Positions 1 through 8,881 are shown, counted from the first letter of the stretch. The stretch is 64,000 nt of DNA from Sedimenticola selenatireducens (GCF_007625115.1 NZ_VMNH01000023.1:237620-301619); one strand, 5' to 3'. Numbers and translations: made by a program. Notes: generated from the letters alone by a model not told the origin.

Positions 1-409
1 TGGTGTGGAGGTCGCAAAACGGTGGGCTACCTCGTGCTGTTCTTTTTTTATAATGCACCGGCCAGGATTCTATCCTCGTCCTTATCCCCTTCCGGCCTGT
101 CGAGCATCGCAGGGGTGAGCGGAACAGAGCGCTCATTTGTCTGAGCCGCTTTAGCGGCGAGTTTATGAGCGCGCCGCTCACGCCGAGAAGCGCAGAGGAC
201 CCGAAGGGCAGGCTGGGGGGGAGAGACTTTTGGGTACTTTTGGTCACAAAAGTACCTCGCTAAAGGCCGTCAGGCCGTGCGAACGAATAAAATTGATAGC
301 AATATTAACGAAGGGGGCCCGGGCCCCCCATTTAAATTAAGATCGCGTAGCGATACATAAAAACAGCGGCTCAAGGCCGCTGCTAATCAACTCATTCAGA
401 AATGCGCCA
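1..409. other. Intergenic stretch with palindromes, no convincing gene
   Basis: No convincing gene is visible. The stretch holds a perfect 10-bp inverted repeat, GGTACTTTTG/CAAAAGTACC with a 4-nt loop, at 233-256. It also holds a 16-bp GC-only palindrome (GGGGGCCC followed by GGGCCCCC) at 313-328 and the terminator at 359-382. The GTACTTTTG-type hairpin resembles intergenic sequences that recur in many proteobacterial genomes, which is a memory-based comparison. Confidence 0.5.
359..382 (-). terminator. Rho-independent terminator of the 410-664 gene
   Basis: Read on the minus strand, a perfect 7-bp stem CAGCGGC/GCCGCTG with a 5-nt loop is followed directly by five T residues. It lies 28 bases after the stop codon of the small Cys-rich gene and ends the leftward transcript. 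Confidence 0.85.
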
Positions 410-664
410 TCACTTGCCAATCGGAATACCAATACCACCCATCTGACTCATCTGCTGCTGCTTCCTTACATTCTTTGCAGCCTTCTCACCGACAAACTTC
501 GTGAACTCCTCAACGTTTTCATAACCCATCTGCATAGCAAACTGAGTCACTGCAAAAACCAGATCGCGGGTTTTGCCAATCTCCTCGTGGCTGCGACCGC
601 AACCCGAACAATGAGTACCTTCCTGACTACAGAAGTCGCCGCCTTTACAAGGACTGAATTGCAT
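410..664 (-). CDS. Small Cys-rich DUF1289-like protein
   Basis: An 84-residue soluble protein with no signal peptide. Its N-terminal half carries four closely spaced cysteines (SPCKGGDF, CSQEGTHC, SGCGRSHEE), a pattern like the short DUF1289 family, whose members look like small metal- or Fe-S-binding proteins. The motif GCGRSHEEI is the strongest hit to that family from memory. The C-terminal half is basic, rich in Gln and Lys, and ends in a Gly/Ile tail. The start ATG is preceded by GAGGAGATAAGTT, a good ribosome binding site. A terminator follows the stop. No function is known. Confidence 0.75.
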   Translation of the reverse strand: MQFSPCKGGDFCSQEGTHCSGCGRSHEEIGKTRDLVFAVTQFAMQMGYENVEEFTKFVGEKAAKNVRKQQQMSQMGGIGIPIGK

Positions 665-684
665 AACTTATCTCCTCACCTTTA

Positions 685-1143
685 CTACCATTGTGCGGTC
701 ATCAGTCGAAATGTACCGATCACCTCTTTTGCCCCGCCCTCATGACTGTCATAGATCTTGAAAAAGATCCCGCCATCCGGGAGATTGCCACCGAATTGTC
801 CCGTGGCCGTGTAAGTCCAGTCATCCTGATTCGCCAATACTGGCTCAAACTCCAACTTATCGAACAGGGTACCATCCCGATCCAGAATATCCACTTCAAC
901 CCGATGCTCACCCTTCTCCACCACAAGATTCAACACCACATAAGCACCGACATCCGGATCACCCGCCTTAAGTTTATTGAACACTTTATCTGGCTGAACA
1001 AAACCATTCTCCTGCTGCAGCTTATTCGAAAAGTAGATATTGGTAAGATAAGCCGCCTGTCGATACTTGCCAGAGACCGCCAAGCCAGGAGATAGCAGGC
1101 CCAAAATACAGAGTATAACCAGTGCTCTCAAAATAAATTCCAT
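685..1143 (-). CDS. Secreted protein of unknown function
   Basis: A 152-residue protein with a clear N-terminal signal peptide (hydrophobic residues about 4-22, ending near GLAVSG), so it is probably periplasmic. The rest is predicted beta-rich with alternating charged and hydrophobic residues (VVEKGEHRVEVDILDRDG, GGNLPDGGIFFKIYD), suggesting an Ig-like or jelly-roll domain. It lies between the ggt gene and the DUF1289-like gene on the same strand and may be co-transcribed with the latter, 20 bases away. I do not recognise the family. Confidence 0.65.
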   Translation of the reverse strand: MEFILRALVILCILGLLSPGLAVSGKYRQAAYLTNIYFSNKLQQENGFVQPDKVFNKLKAGDPDVGAYVVLNLVVEKGEHRVEVDILDRDGTLFDKLEFEPVLANQDDWTYTATGQFGGNLPDGGIFFKIYDSHEGGAKEVIGTFRLMTAQW

Positions 1144-1215
1144 CTGGCTGGTGGTTAAAAGATGAATACGTTGGCCACAGGATAGGGACCATCAAAAAAT
1201 TGTCAAGGCGACACC

Positions 1216-2919
1216 CTATTGGATCATCGCCTTACCCAGGCCCCGAGGATCGCTGGCACCGGTCACCGCCCCACTCTCCCGATTCCACATCAGCGCCTGC
1301 ATATTGCCGTAGTTGGAATCGAGACGCTTCAGTTGATGACCCAGGTGTATCAATGCTTGTTGTTCATCTTCCGTCAATGCATCCGATTCATACTGAATCA
1401 CATCCGGCAGATATTGATGGTGATAGCGTGGACGCCTCACCCACTCTTCAGGTCCTTCACCTTCTGCCAATGCTAAAATCCCGTGCAGCAACATGGTGAT
1501 AATCCGGCTCCCACCCGGTGTGCCTAATACCGCTACACCTTGCTCTGTCTCTACAAAGGTAGGTGTCATGCTGGATAACATGCGTTTACCCGGCTCAATG
1601 GCATTCGCCTCTCCACCCACTAGACCGTATACATTGGGCGTGCCCGGACGAGCCGAAAAATCATCCATCTCGTCATTGAGCAATATCCCCGTACCGGGCA
1701 CAACAAAACAGGAGCCGAATGGATAGTTGATACTCAGGGTGGCCGAAACGCGATTCCCCTCCGCATCAATAATGGAGTAGTGCGTAGTATCTTGCCCCTC
1801 GGTGGGATTTCCTGCAGGAGCCTGCCGACTCGGCGTCGCCGCATCCATCTGGATACTTCGTGTCAGTCCTGCCGCATAGTCAGGATCAATCAACTGCTTC
1901 ACAGGTATTGAGACGAAATCCGGATCACCCAGATACTCAGCACGATCACGGTAGGCACGACGCATCGTCTCTACAATCAGGTGTTTCTGTTGAGTCGATG
2001 ATAGTGTTCCCAAATCATAGCGGGCCAGCTGGTTGAGCATGCTGATCAGCACGATGCCGCCCGATGAGGGTGGCGCTGCACTGACGATCTTGATACCGCG
2101 ATACTCACCCCGTATCGGCTTGCGTTCCATTACCTGATAAGTGTCTAAATCCTCCAGCTTCCAGATTCCACCAGCCGCTCTGACACCCTGTACCAACCGC
2201 TCTGCCACTACACCGCGATAGAAACCATCGTGACCTTTTTCCGCCATCTGAGAAAGCGTCTCCGCCAGTTCAGGTTGTTTGAGCAGATAACCGGCTTCTG
2301 GCACCTCGCCGTTGTATAAAAACTGTTGCTGACCCTCAGGCCAACGCCGTAGCTGCTCAAGCCGCCAAGAGGCCATGCGACGATAATGTTCATCCACAGG
2401 AAAACCTTCACGGGCCAGATGGATCGCGGGTGCCAATGTTTGACTCAGTGTTAACCTTCCATAAAGAGAAGCAAGATGGGCCAGTGCTGCCGGCTGACCG
2501 GGTATGCCTGCTGAGAGCGGACCATTAACCGATAACCCTGGAATCACTTCACCCTGTGGATCCAGGTAGAGATCTCGATGAGCCGCCAAAGGCGCTCGCT
2601 CGCGCCCGTCCAGCATCACCTCAAGACCATCCTTTGCCCGATGCAGCATCCAGAAGCCACCGCCACCCATACCGGAACTGTAAGGCTCCACTACCGCCAG
2701 TACCGCCGCTACGGTCACTGCCGCATCAAAGGCGTTGCCGCCTTGATTTAATATCGCCAATCCTGCCTCGGTAGCCAGTGGATGGGCCGAGGCAATACCG
2801 GCTTGTCCATCAGTCGCTTGAAGCTGGGGGACATAAATGAACACGCCCAACAGTAAAGGTATCAGCCGCAACAAGATTTTAGTCGTTGCAATAAACCTTA
2901 CAAAATTCGAGTAATTCAT
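1216..2919 (-). CDS. ggt: Gamma-glutamyltransferase (glutathione hydrolase)
   Basis: A periplasmic N-terminal nucleophile hydrolase that cleaves the gamma-glutamyl bond of glutathione or transfers the gamma-glutamyl group. The sequence shows the N-terminal family block (ASAHPLATEAGLAILNQGGNAFDAA) and an SGMGGGGFW loop. The autocleavage site TTHYSIID has the catalytic Thr as the first residue of the small subunit, and GTPGGSRI lies in the small subunit. A signal peptide or anchor is visible (LLRLIPLLLGVFIYV). I chose the ATG at 2919 because GGAAAAAG precedes it at good spacing; in-frame ATG (2943) and TTG (2970) starts also exist. About 567 residues, normal for the family. It is divergent from fdhD. 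Confidence 0.92.
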   Translation of the reverse strand: MNYSNFVRFIATTKILLRLIPLLLGVFIYVPQLQATDGQAGIASAHPLATEAGLAILNQGGNAFDAAVTVAAVLAVVEPYSSGMGGGGFWMLHRAKDGLEVMLDGRERAPLAAHRDLYLDPQGEVIPGLSVNGPLSAGIPGQPAALAHLASLYGRLTLSQTLAPAIHLAREGFPVDEHYRRMASWRLEQLRRWPEGQQQFLYNGEVPEAGYLLKQPELAETLSQMAEKGHDGFYRGVVAERLVQGVRAAGGIWKLEDLDTYQVMERKPIRGEYRGIKIVSAAPPSSGGIVLISMLNQLARYDLGTLSSTQQKHLIVETMRRAYRDRAEYLGDPDFVSIPVKQLIDPDYAAGLTRSIQMDAATPSRQAPAGNPTEGQDTTHYSIIDAEGNRVSATLSINYPFGSCFVVPGTGILLNDEMDDFSARPGTPNVYGLVGGEANAIEPGKRMLSSMTPTFVETEQGVAVLGTPGGSRIITMLLHGILALAEGEGPEEWVRRPRYHHQYLPDVIQYESDALTEDEQQALIHLGHQLKRLDSNYGNMQALMWNRESGAVTGASDPRGLGKAMIQ

Positions 2920-3124
2920 GCGTCTTTTTCCAAGCCTCTTCATCTGTGCATCCGTGATGCCGCACGACAATCGGGAGCAATAACATCAAAGTATACCCGC
3001 TATAATCAAACAAGGAAGAAATAGGAAATCCGTTACTGCGGCAACCACCCTTCTCTCCGTCACCAATAAGTTCTATGGCATAATCGCTACCGTAAAACAT
3101 CTGACCAATAGGATTCCAAGCAAT

Positions 3125-3994
3125 ATGACTGCTGATAGTACAAAGCCCTTACCGCCCGTTAACCTAGTGATGACAGATGCAGGGCTTGACTCCACGGTTG
3201 CCGTCTCGTCACTGGATGAGCATGGACAAATACGAGAAGGCCATATTGCTGCCGAGCGTCCTCTGACGATCTATCTGAATAAGCGCGAACTGGTTACCTT
3301 GATGACCTTGGGCTCCCAGCCGGAGATGCTGGTGCTGGGTTGGTTACGTAATCAGCGCTTGATCCAACACGTCGATCAGATCCAGGCCATCCAGGTCGAC
3401 TGGGAAACCAGCACAGCCGCTATTCAAACCCGCGAAGAGATCGCAGACATCGAGAAAAAGCTGGAACGGAAAACCGTCACAACCGGCTGTGGCCAGGGTA
3501 CCGTTTTCGGTGACCTGATGGATGATCTGGAAAAGATCAAATTGCCCGAAGTTCAGTTGCGGCAATCACTCATCTATGGGTTGCTCAAGTCACTCGATCA
3601 ACACAACCAGATCTATCGGCAGGCCGGAGCAGTGCATGGCTGCGCGCTCTGTGAAGGGACTGAGATCCTCCATTTCGTTGAAGAGGTTGGTCGCCATAAC
3701 GCCGTCGATACCATCGCAGGTCACATGTGGATGAGCCACACATCGGGCGGTGATAAGATCTTCTATACAACGGGTCGCCTTACCTCTGAGATGGTGATCA
3801 AGGTGGCGCAGATGGGTATACCCATTCTGCTCTCTCGTTCGGGCGTTACCCAAATGGGACTCGAACTGGCGCAAAAACTGGGCGTAACGCTGGTGGCACG
3901 CGCCAAGGGTGAACATTTTTTACTCTATCATGGGACGGAACAGTTTCTGTTCGATCAACCACCCCGCACTATCAAACAGTCGAAGACGAAATGA
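3125..3994 (+). CDS. fdhD: Formate dehydrogenase accessory sulfurtransferase FdhD
   Basis: A 289-residue cytoplasmic sulfurtransferase that passes sulfur from IscS to the molybdenum cofactor of formate dehydrogenase-type enzymes. Diagnostic features are the redox CxxC loop GAVHGCALCEG, the FVEEVGRHNAVD motif just after it, and TGRLTSEMV followed by RSGVT in the cofactor-binding domain. It overlaps mobA by 4 bases (ATGA), so the two form a cofactor operon. No formate dehydrogenase is seen here; the molybdopterin enzymes in the window are PadB and the AOR, so FdhD may serve one of these or an enzyme outside the window. Confidence 0.93.
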   Translation: MTADSTKPLPPVNLVMTDAGLDSTVAVSSLDEHGQIREGHIAAERPLTIYLNKRELVTLMTLGSQPEMLVLGWLRNQRLIQHVDQIQAIQVDWETSTAAIQTREEIADIEKKLERKTVTTGCGQGTVFGDLMDDLEKIKLPEVQLRQSLIYGLLKSLDQHNQIYRQAGAVHGCALCEGTEILHFVEEVGRHNAVDTIAGHMWMSHTSGGDKIFYTTGRLTSEMVIKVAQMGIPILLSRSGVTQMGLELAQKLGVTLVARAKGEHFLLYHGTEQFLFDQPPRTIKQSKTK

Positions 3995-4590
3995 ACAACA
4001 ACAGAACCCCAAAAATCACCGCCGTGATTCTCGCAGGCGGCATGGCAAGACGCATGGGCGGACAGGACAAGGGACTGATTGATCTGGACGGGCGGCCCCT
4101 GATCGCCCATGTGCTGGAACGCATTCAACCTCAGGTGGACCAGGTGGTGATCAACGCCAACCGCAATCTGGAACAATATGCCCGCTTCGGCCATCCGGTA
4201 ATCAGTGACACGCTCAGCGACTTCCAAGGCCCCCTGGCCGGCTTTCTTGCCGTCATGCAGCAGGTTGATACCGACTTTATTGCCACGCTCCCCTGCGACG
4301 GCCCCTGCCTGCCTGACGACTTGATCGAACGCCTACGCAACGCACAACAAGCCGCCAATGCCGACATCGCGGTGGCCCACGACGGTAACCGCATGCAGCC
4401 GGTCTACGCCCTCATCGCCACTCACCTGCGACCGAGCCTGGAAGCCTTCCTGCAAGCCGGTGAACGCAAGATCGATTGGTGGTATGCCAAACACAACACC
4501 GTCAACGTCGACTTCTCTGACGCCCCCGATACCTTTCTCAATATCAACACCCCCGAAGATCGGGAGCGTTATCTCGCTGGCAAAGACTAA
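3991..4590 (+). CDS. mobA: Molybdenum cofactor guanylyltransferase MobA
   Basis: A 199-residue nucleotidyltransferase that joins GTP to Mo-molybdopterin to make the MGD cofactor of DMSO-reductase-family enzymes. The N-terminus has the sugar-nucleotide transferase signature ILAGGMARRMGGQDKGLI. Asp residues for metal binding are in ISDTLSDFQGPL and TLPCDGPCLP. The C-terminal INTPEDRERY is typical of MobA. It overlaps fdhD by 4 bases. The product would be needed by PadB encoded downstream. A palindromic repeat element starts 5 bases after its stop. Confidence 0.93.
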   Translation: MNNNRTPKITAVILAGGMARRMGGQDKGLIDLDGRPLIAHVLERIQPQVDQVVINANRNLEQYARFGHPVISDTLSDFQGPLAGFLAVMQQVDTDFIATLPCDGPCLPDDLIERLRNAQQAANADIAVAHDGNRMQPVYALIATHLRPSLEAFLQAGERKIDWWYAKHNTVNVDFSDAPDTFLNINTPEDRERYLAGKD

Positions 4591-4595
4591 GCCTG

Positions 4596-4743
4596 GTAGG
4601 GTGGGCACGTCGGTTGTGCCCACGCGGATAAAACTGCATTCAACGAGCTATTGAACAAGGCTGTTACGATATCAGCGCATGAAAAACAGTGTAATGTGTA
4701 GATACTAACGACAGCGTGGGCACTAATAACGTGCCCACCCTAC
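4596..4743. repeat. MITE-like palindromic element, copy 1
   Basis: A 148-bp element bounded by perfect 13-bp terminal inverted repeats, GTAGGGTGGGCAC at 4596-4608 and its complement at 4731-4743. Each end also forms its own hairpin (GTGGGCAC/GTGCCCAC at 4601-4623). The interior (ataaaactgcattcaacgag, gaaaaacagtgtaatgtgtag) is nearly identical to copy 3 at 5773. It has no coding potential. It starts just after the mobA stop. Confidence 0.85.
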
Positions 4744-4751
4744 GCGTGTTA

Positions 4752-4790
4752 TTAGGTAGCTAATGCAGGCGCCCCATCAAACGCCTCTGC
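4752..4790 (-). pseudogene. Fossil C-terminus of a second Cache-kinase gene
   Basis: Directly beyond the right end of repeat copy 1, the minus strand encodes AEAFDGAPALAT-stop. This matches 10 of 12 residues of the end of the Cache pseudokinase (AESFDGVPALAT-stop), which sits in the same position beside repeat copy 3. Further upstream the similarity is broken by indels and an in-frame TGA. This is a degraded duplicate of the repeat plus the 3' end of its neighbour. Confidence 0.75.
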
Positions 4791-4832
4791 AAATCAAACT
4801 GCCAGACTGCCACACCCTAAACCTTCGTCCTG

Positions 4833-4971
4833 GTAGGGTGGGCACGTTATTTGTGCCCACGCGGACGTAATCAAATCAAACAAATGAACATGAGGGTTAC
4901 GATATCAGCACAGATGAATAATAATTTGGTAAAAAATTATCCATGGCAGTGTGGCACTAAAAATCACCCTA
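4833..4971. repeat. MITE-like palindromic element, degenerate copy 2
   Basis: It starts with the same 13-bp terminus GTAGGGTGGGCAC and hairpin partner GTGCCCACGCGG, and keeps the interior block ttacgatatcagca. The right end is eroded (gcagtgtggcactaaaaatcaccctat), so the terminal inverted repeat is no longer perfect. The rest of the gap up to the b561 gene (4972-5224) is AT-rich. I see only a short inverted repeat ATTGGTatcACCAAT at 5179-5193 near the presumed b561 promoter. Confidence 0.7.
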
Positions 4972-5224
4972 TGCGGCTCAGGACGAACTGCTTGCTTTGT
5001 GTTTGGCATGCGGTTGCTTGGGGAATATACCGAAAATAGTCCCAACATTTTCTACTTCTCAGGCCATCAGACTGGGAGTGTTAGCATCTGTTGCTTGTCG
5101 CGCAAATGTCCGGCTATGTCACGATTGATAATTAGCATTTAATTATATTCTGTGGGTAATGTATATTGCCGCCAAACGATTGGTATCACCAATTATTCAT
5201 TCAATCTCACATGACAGGTAGAGT

Positions 5225-5761
5225 ATGAGCCTTTCCAAATACAACAATCCCCAAGTGGCGCTTCACTGGCTGACAGCTGCAACCATCAGCTTCCTGCTGG
5301 TCACTGGTACTTTCATCCTGAGTCATATCGACAATACGGACCCGACCAAAATAAACAATCTGAAAATACATATGATTGTGGGTGGTCTGGCGCTTGTGTT
5401 AACACTGGCGCGGATCTTCTGGAGAGCCCGGTCACCACAACCGGAAGTGCTGGACAACTCCGGTTCTCTTATGGCCAAAGCAGGAACCGCCGCCCATTAC
5501 GTGCTGAATATGATGGCACTCGTTATTGCAATCAGCGGGGTGGGGCTGGCCTTGCTTTCCGGCCTGCCTGAGGTAGTCTTCTTCGGCCAGGGAGTCCTTC
5601 CTGAAAGCTTCTTCGATTATATACCTCGATATGTTCATGGCATCTCCACCAAGATCATGCTGGGACTAGTCGCGTTGCACATCCTGGCCGCGTTCTATCA
5701 TGCCGTGGTAATCAAGGATTCACCGTTCCGCCGAATGTGGTTCGGTCGGCAGAATGCCTGA
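5225..5761 (+). CDS. Cytochrome b561 family protein
   Basis: A 178-residue integral membrane protein with four predicted transmembrane helices (about residues 15-32, 45-63, 88-108 and 142-160) and conserved histidines for two b haems (ALHWLTA near 14, KIHMIVGG near 48, AAHYVLN near 88, LHILAAFYH near 153). Family members carry electrons between quinol and soluble acceptors in the inner membrane, or act as superoxide:ubiquinone oxidoreductases. It stands alone, flanked by repeat elements on both sides, so context does not reveal a partner. Confidence 0.88.
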   Translation: MSLSKYNNPQVALHWLTAATISFLLVTGTFILSHIDNTDPTKINNLKIHMIVGGLALVLTLARIFWRARSPQPEVLDNSGSLMAKAGTAAHYVLNMMALVIAISGVGLALLSGLPEVVFFGQGVLPESFFDYIPRYVHGISTKIMLGLVALHILAAFYHAVVIKDSPFRRMWFGRQNA

Positions 5762-5772
5762 CTCAAAGCCAA

Positions 5773-5920
5773 GTAGGGTGGACACCTCGTTTGTGCCCAC
5801 GCGGATAAAACTGCATTCAACGAGACGCTGAACAAGGGTGTTTAGATATCGGTGCAAGAAAAACAGTGTAATGTGTAGATAACAACGACAGCGTGGGCAC
5901 AAAAAATGTGCCCACCCTAC
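5773..5920. repeat. MITE-like palindromic element, copy 3
   Basis: A 148-bp element, the same length as copy 1, with termini GTAGGGTGGACAC (one base different) and GTGCCCACCCTAC. The interior is highly similar to copy 1. It lies between the convergent b561 and Cache-protein genes, 11 bases after one stop codon and 8 bases before the other, so it may double as a transcription-end structure. Confidence 0.85.
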
Positions 5921-5928
5921 GCGTTTTA

Positions 5929-7323
5929 TCAGGTTGCCAAGGCAGGCACACCATCAAACGACTCCGCATTGAAATCGACCTTGATCTTTAACAGCGTGCC
6001 GGTTCCCTTGGTACCGAACACAGACACTTCTCCGCTAATCCCTTCTACACGGGAGATCACGGTATTCAGCAGCATCTCAGCCATATCAGAGCTACCTTTA
6101 CTATTGGATTTTGGATCAAACCCAACCATATCTTCAAGCAGTGAAATCTGTACAGACTCTTCAGAGAAAGTGGTACGTACAACGACCTTGCCCTCGCCTT
6201 CACTCTGCTCTACAAAGCGCATGACATCCTGTATCACACGATACAGTTCCCACTCTACGCCTTTAGGTAGACGCTGGGTCAGCAAACCTTGCTGATAAAG
6301 TTTGACCGGCACTCTACCCCGATCATTGTACTGCTTGCACAATATATCCAAACCATAGGATAACCCGTGCTCTTCAAGACTCTTGGGGTTGAGCGTATGA
6401 GATATCTGCTGAATCGCTTTTACGGCCTTACCCATTTCATGGTTTAGTAAGTTTACGACTTCATCACTTACGCCTTTATCCACCATCAGATCAGGCAATC
6501 GATTTTTCAGACCAACCAGATGCTCTTCAACACTGTCTTCAATCTCAGCCGCAATTGCTTGTCGCTCATGTTCTTGCGCCCGGTTGACCTGATCAGAGAG
6601 TGCTTTCAGTTTATGATCCGCGCTATCGCCTTCCCGTAACGTCAGACGACCAAACAACAGCGCGGCAAACAGCAGTGAGCCACCGGACAGCCCGAGGAAA
6701 ACCAAAGTACTTTGGCTCAGATTACTATCCAACTCTTGATTCAACTTGGTGTGTACTGCATCAATATCATCGGTGTAGAGACCCGTACCAATAATCCAGT
6801 CCCACTTAGGTAATGTCTTGACATAACTGACCTTACCCACTGGGTCAGGGAATCCTGGTTTATCCCACATGTATTCGGTAAAACCGGTTCCATCCTTTGC
6901 CGCCTGATCAATATCACGAATCAGGAACTTATTATCTTTGCTTTTCAGATCCCACAGATTACGCCCTTCCAAGGCGGGCTTGGCACCATGAACCAGTGTA
7001 TTCCCGTTATAGTCATTGACGAAGAAATAACCACTGGGGCCATAACTCAACTTACGAATGATTCCCTTGGCCTCTTCCTGGGCCTGTTGTGGCGCCTGAA
7101 TAGAATTATTGTAGTGGGCATCGATGGCAGACTCAGCCAAATTGGTGTAGCTATGCAATTCATTGCGTCGCAGCGTCAACATTTGATCACGGAATGTCGC
7201 GTTATTAAGCTCCCCGAAATTCCGGGTTTCATAGATGGCAAAGCTCGATATGGCAATGCTCACCAACAGCGTTGGCAACATAGCCAGAAGCATCATGCGG
7301 TATTTCAATGAAATGGTTTTCAC
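5929..7323 (-). CDS. Membrane Cache sensor with degenerate histidine-kinase core
   Basis: About 464 residues. There is one transmembrane helix near the N-terminus (MLLAMLPTLLVSIAISSFA), then a periplasmic single Cache domain (YGPSGYFFVNDYNGNTLVHG, WDWIIGTGLYTDDID), then a second helix (STLVFLGLSGGSLLFAALLF). The cytoplasmic part resembles NarX/UhpB-type HisKA_3 kinases, but the phosphoacceptor motif reads AAEIEDSV where ELHD is expected, so the His is Glu. The N-box Asn is also missing (ELYRVIQDVMRFVEQ), and the G1 box is LLEDMVGFDP instead of DNGxGFD. It is probably a non-catalytic sensor. The GTG at 7323 is chosen because AAAGGAGG lies 5 bases upstream; an upstream in-frame extension to 7428 lacks such a site. 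Confidence 0.8.
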   Translation of the reverse strand: MKTISLKYRMMLLAMLPTLLVSIAISSFAIYETRNFGELNNATFRDQMLTLRRNELHSYTNLAESAIDAHYNNSIQAPQQAQEEAKGIIRKLSYGPSGYFFVNDYNGNTLVHGAKPALEGRNLWDLKSKDNKFLIRDIDQAAKDGTGFTEYMWDKPGFPDPVGKVSYVKTLPKWDWIIGTGLYTDDIDAVHTKLNQELDSNLSQSTLVFLGLSGGSLLFAALLFGRLTLREGDSADHKLKALSDQVNRAQEHERQAIAAEIEDSVEEHLVGLKNRLPDLMVDKGVSDEVVNLLNHEMGKAVKAIQQISHTLNPKSLEEHGLSYGLDILCKQYNDRGRVPVKLYQQGLLTQRLPKGVEWELYRVIQDVMRFVEQSEGEGKVVVRTTFSEESVQISLLEDMVGFDPKSNSKGSSDMAEMLLNTVISRVEGISGEVSVFGTKGTGTLLKIKVDFNAESFDGVPALAT

Positions 7324-7486
7324 TCTCTCCTCCTTTAATTTATTATCAAGTAGATCCCCAACCCTAAGCATAGAAGCCGCATTTTTTCGATTACAGTTTA
7401 TTTCTCTATTTTTCGTTATCTGTATCACGTTTTACGCCTGATATTTCGCACAAAACCACTATTTGTTTCTTTTGTAACCATTTGGT

Positions 7487-7516
7487 AAAAAAAAAGGGTG
7501 CCATTTAAAGGCACCC
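7487..7516 (-). terminator. Rho-independent terminator after gcdH
   Basis: On the minus strand a perfect 7-bp stem GGGTGCC/GGCACCC with a 7-nt loop is followed by nine T residues. It ends the leftward transcript of the glutaryl-CoA dehydrogenase gene. Confidence 0.9.
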
Positions 7517-7542
7517 AAAGAGAGAATAGGAGAATACGATGA

Positions 7543-7582
7543 AGGTGCTATTTCACCCGATGCATAGGGCGAAATAACACCT
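7543..7582 (-). other. Hairpin in the gcdH 3' untranslated region
   Basis: AGGTGCTATTTC at 7543-7554 pairs with GAAATAACACCT at 7571-7582 (one mismatch), with an additional inner CCC/GGG pairing. It lies between the gcdH stop and its terminator and may stabilise the mRNA end. Confidence 0.5.
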
Positions 7583-7602
7583 GAGGGATTTTCTAAAGCA
7601 GA

Positions 7603-8796
7603 CTATGGCGCAAACGCCTGAATACCCGTCTGGGCACGACCAAGGATCAACGCATGCACATCATGCGTTCCTTCATAGGTGTTAACCGCTTCCAGATTCA
7701 TGGCATGGCGAATTACATGGAACTCATCGGAAACACCATTACCACCATGCATATCACGTGCAATGCGCGCAATATCCAACGCCTTGCCTGCATTGTTACG
7801 CTTCATCATGGAGATTGCCTCTGGAGCGGCATTTCCTTGATCAAACAATCGTCCAAGTTGCAGACAGCCCTGTAACCCCAGGGTTATTTCTGTCTGCATA
7901 TTGGCCAGTTTCAATTGAATAAGCTGATTGGCTGCCAGTGGCCGGCCAAACTGCTTACGATCGAGTGTGTAGTTGAGTGCGCGATGCCAACAATCTTCAG
8001 CAGCTCCCAGTACACCCCAGGCAATGCCGTAGCGCGCACGATTGAGACAGCCAAATGGGCCAGACAGTCCTTTCACATTCGGCAACAAATTTTCGGCAGG
8101 AACAAACACCTCATCCATCACGATCTCGCCCGTAATAGAGGCACGCAGTGAGAACTTGCCTTCAATCTTCGGTGCGGAGAGTCCCTTCATACCCTTTTCC
8201 AGGATAAATCCGCGAATAACCCCTTCGTCATCCTTTGCCCAGACAACAAAGACATCCGCAATCGGCGAGTTGGTGATCCACATCTTTGAACCAGAAAGCG
8301 AATAACCACCTTCCACCGTTCTGGCACGCGTCTTCATGCCGGCAGGATCCGAGCCATGATCGGGTTCAGTTAAACCAAAACAACCGACCAATTCACCCGT
8401 CGCCAGCTTTGGTAGATATTTTTGCCGATGCTCTTCTGTTCCATAGGCATAGATGGGATGCATCACAAGGCTGGACTGCACACTCATCGCAGAGCGATAA
8501 CCTGAATCAACGCGCTCCACTTCACGGGCAATCAACCCGTAGGAGACATAATTGAGACCCGCACAGTCGTAACCATCAATAGTACATCCGAGCAAACCCA
8601 ACTCACCCATCTCGTTCATGATCTCACGATCAAAATGCTCATGGCGATTGGCTTCAAGCACACGAGGCATCAACTGTTCCTGACAGTATTTCTGCGCTGT
8701 GTCCCGCACCATCCGCTCTTCTTCCGTAAGCTGCTGATCAAGCAGCAGTGGATCTTCCCACTTGAATGGGGCTCTTGCCTGGGTTTTTGAATTCAT
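7603..8796 (-). CDS. gcdH: Glutaryl-CoA dehydrogenase
   Basis: A 397-residue FAD enzyme of the acyl-CoA dehydrogenase family that oxidises and decarboxylates glutaryl-CoA to crotonyl-CoA. Visible motifs are [13 protein letters not shown] (FAD and substrate binding), [15 protein letters not shown], the Arg-rich [14 protein letters not shown] block, [10 protein letters not shown], and the catalytic Glu in [17 protein letters not shown], typical of GcdH. The ATG at 8796 follows GGAAGAG; a GTG two codons earlier is possible. Glutaryl-CoA is the product expected from ring opening of benzoyl-CoA plus one round of beta-oxidation, which fits its place beside the bcr cluster. Confidence 0.95.
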   Translation of the reverse strand: MNSKTQARAPFKWEDPLLLDQQLTEEERMVRDTAQKYCQEQLMPRVLEANRHEHFDREIMNEMGELGLLGCTIDGYDCAGLNYVSYGLIAREVERVDSGYRSAMSVQSSLVMHPIYAYGTEEHRQKYLPKLATGELVGCFGLTEPDHGSDPAGMKTRARTVEGGYSLSGSKMWITNSPIADVFVVWAKDDEGVIRGFILEKGMKGLSAPKIEGKFSLRASITGEIVMDEVFVPAENLLPNVKGLSGPFGCLNRARYGIAWGVLGAAEDCWHRALNYTLDRKQFGRPLAANQLIQLKLANMQTEITLGLQGCLQLGRLFDQGNAAPEAISMMKRNNAGKALDIARIARDMHGGNGVSDEFHVIRHAMNLEAVNTYEGTHDVHALILGRAQTGIQAFAP

Positions 8797-8881
8797 AGCC
8801 ACTCTTCCGGTTATCTGAGAATGGTGGATGCGCTGCGCTTATCCACCCTGCGTCTCTATCAATTGTAATTAGGACCATCGC

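Noticed and set aside
691..1095. Open frame of 134 codons on the plus strand
   Set aside because: It is the antisense of the secreted protein at 685-1143, which has a signal peptide and sensible composition; the plus frame has none.
4851..5142. Two overlapping short frames in the mobA-b561 gap
   Set aside because: They run through the degenerate repeat copy 2 and AT-rich spacer, lack ribosome sites and resemble no family.
5906..6295. 129-codon plus-strand frame
   Set aside because: It is antisense to the Cache pseudokinase and Ser/Thr/Pro-rich, typical of a shadow frame.
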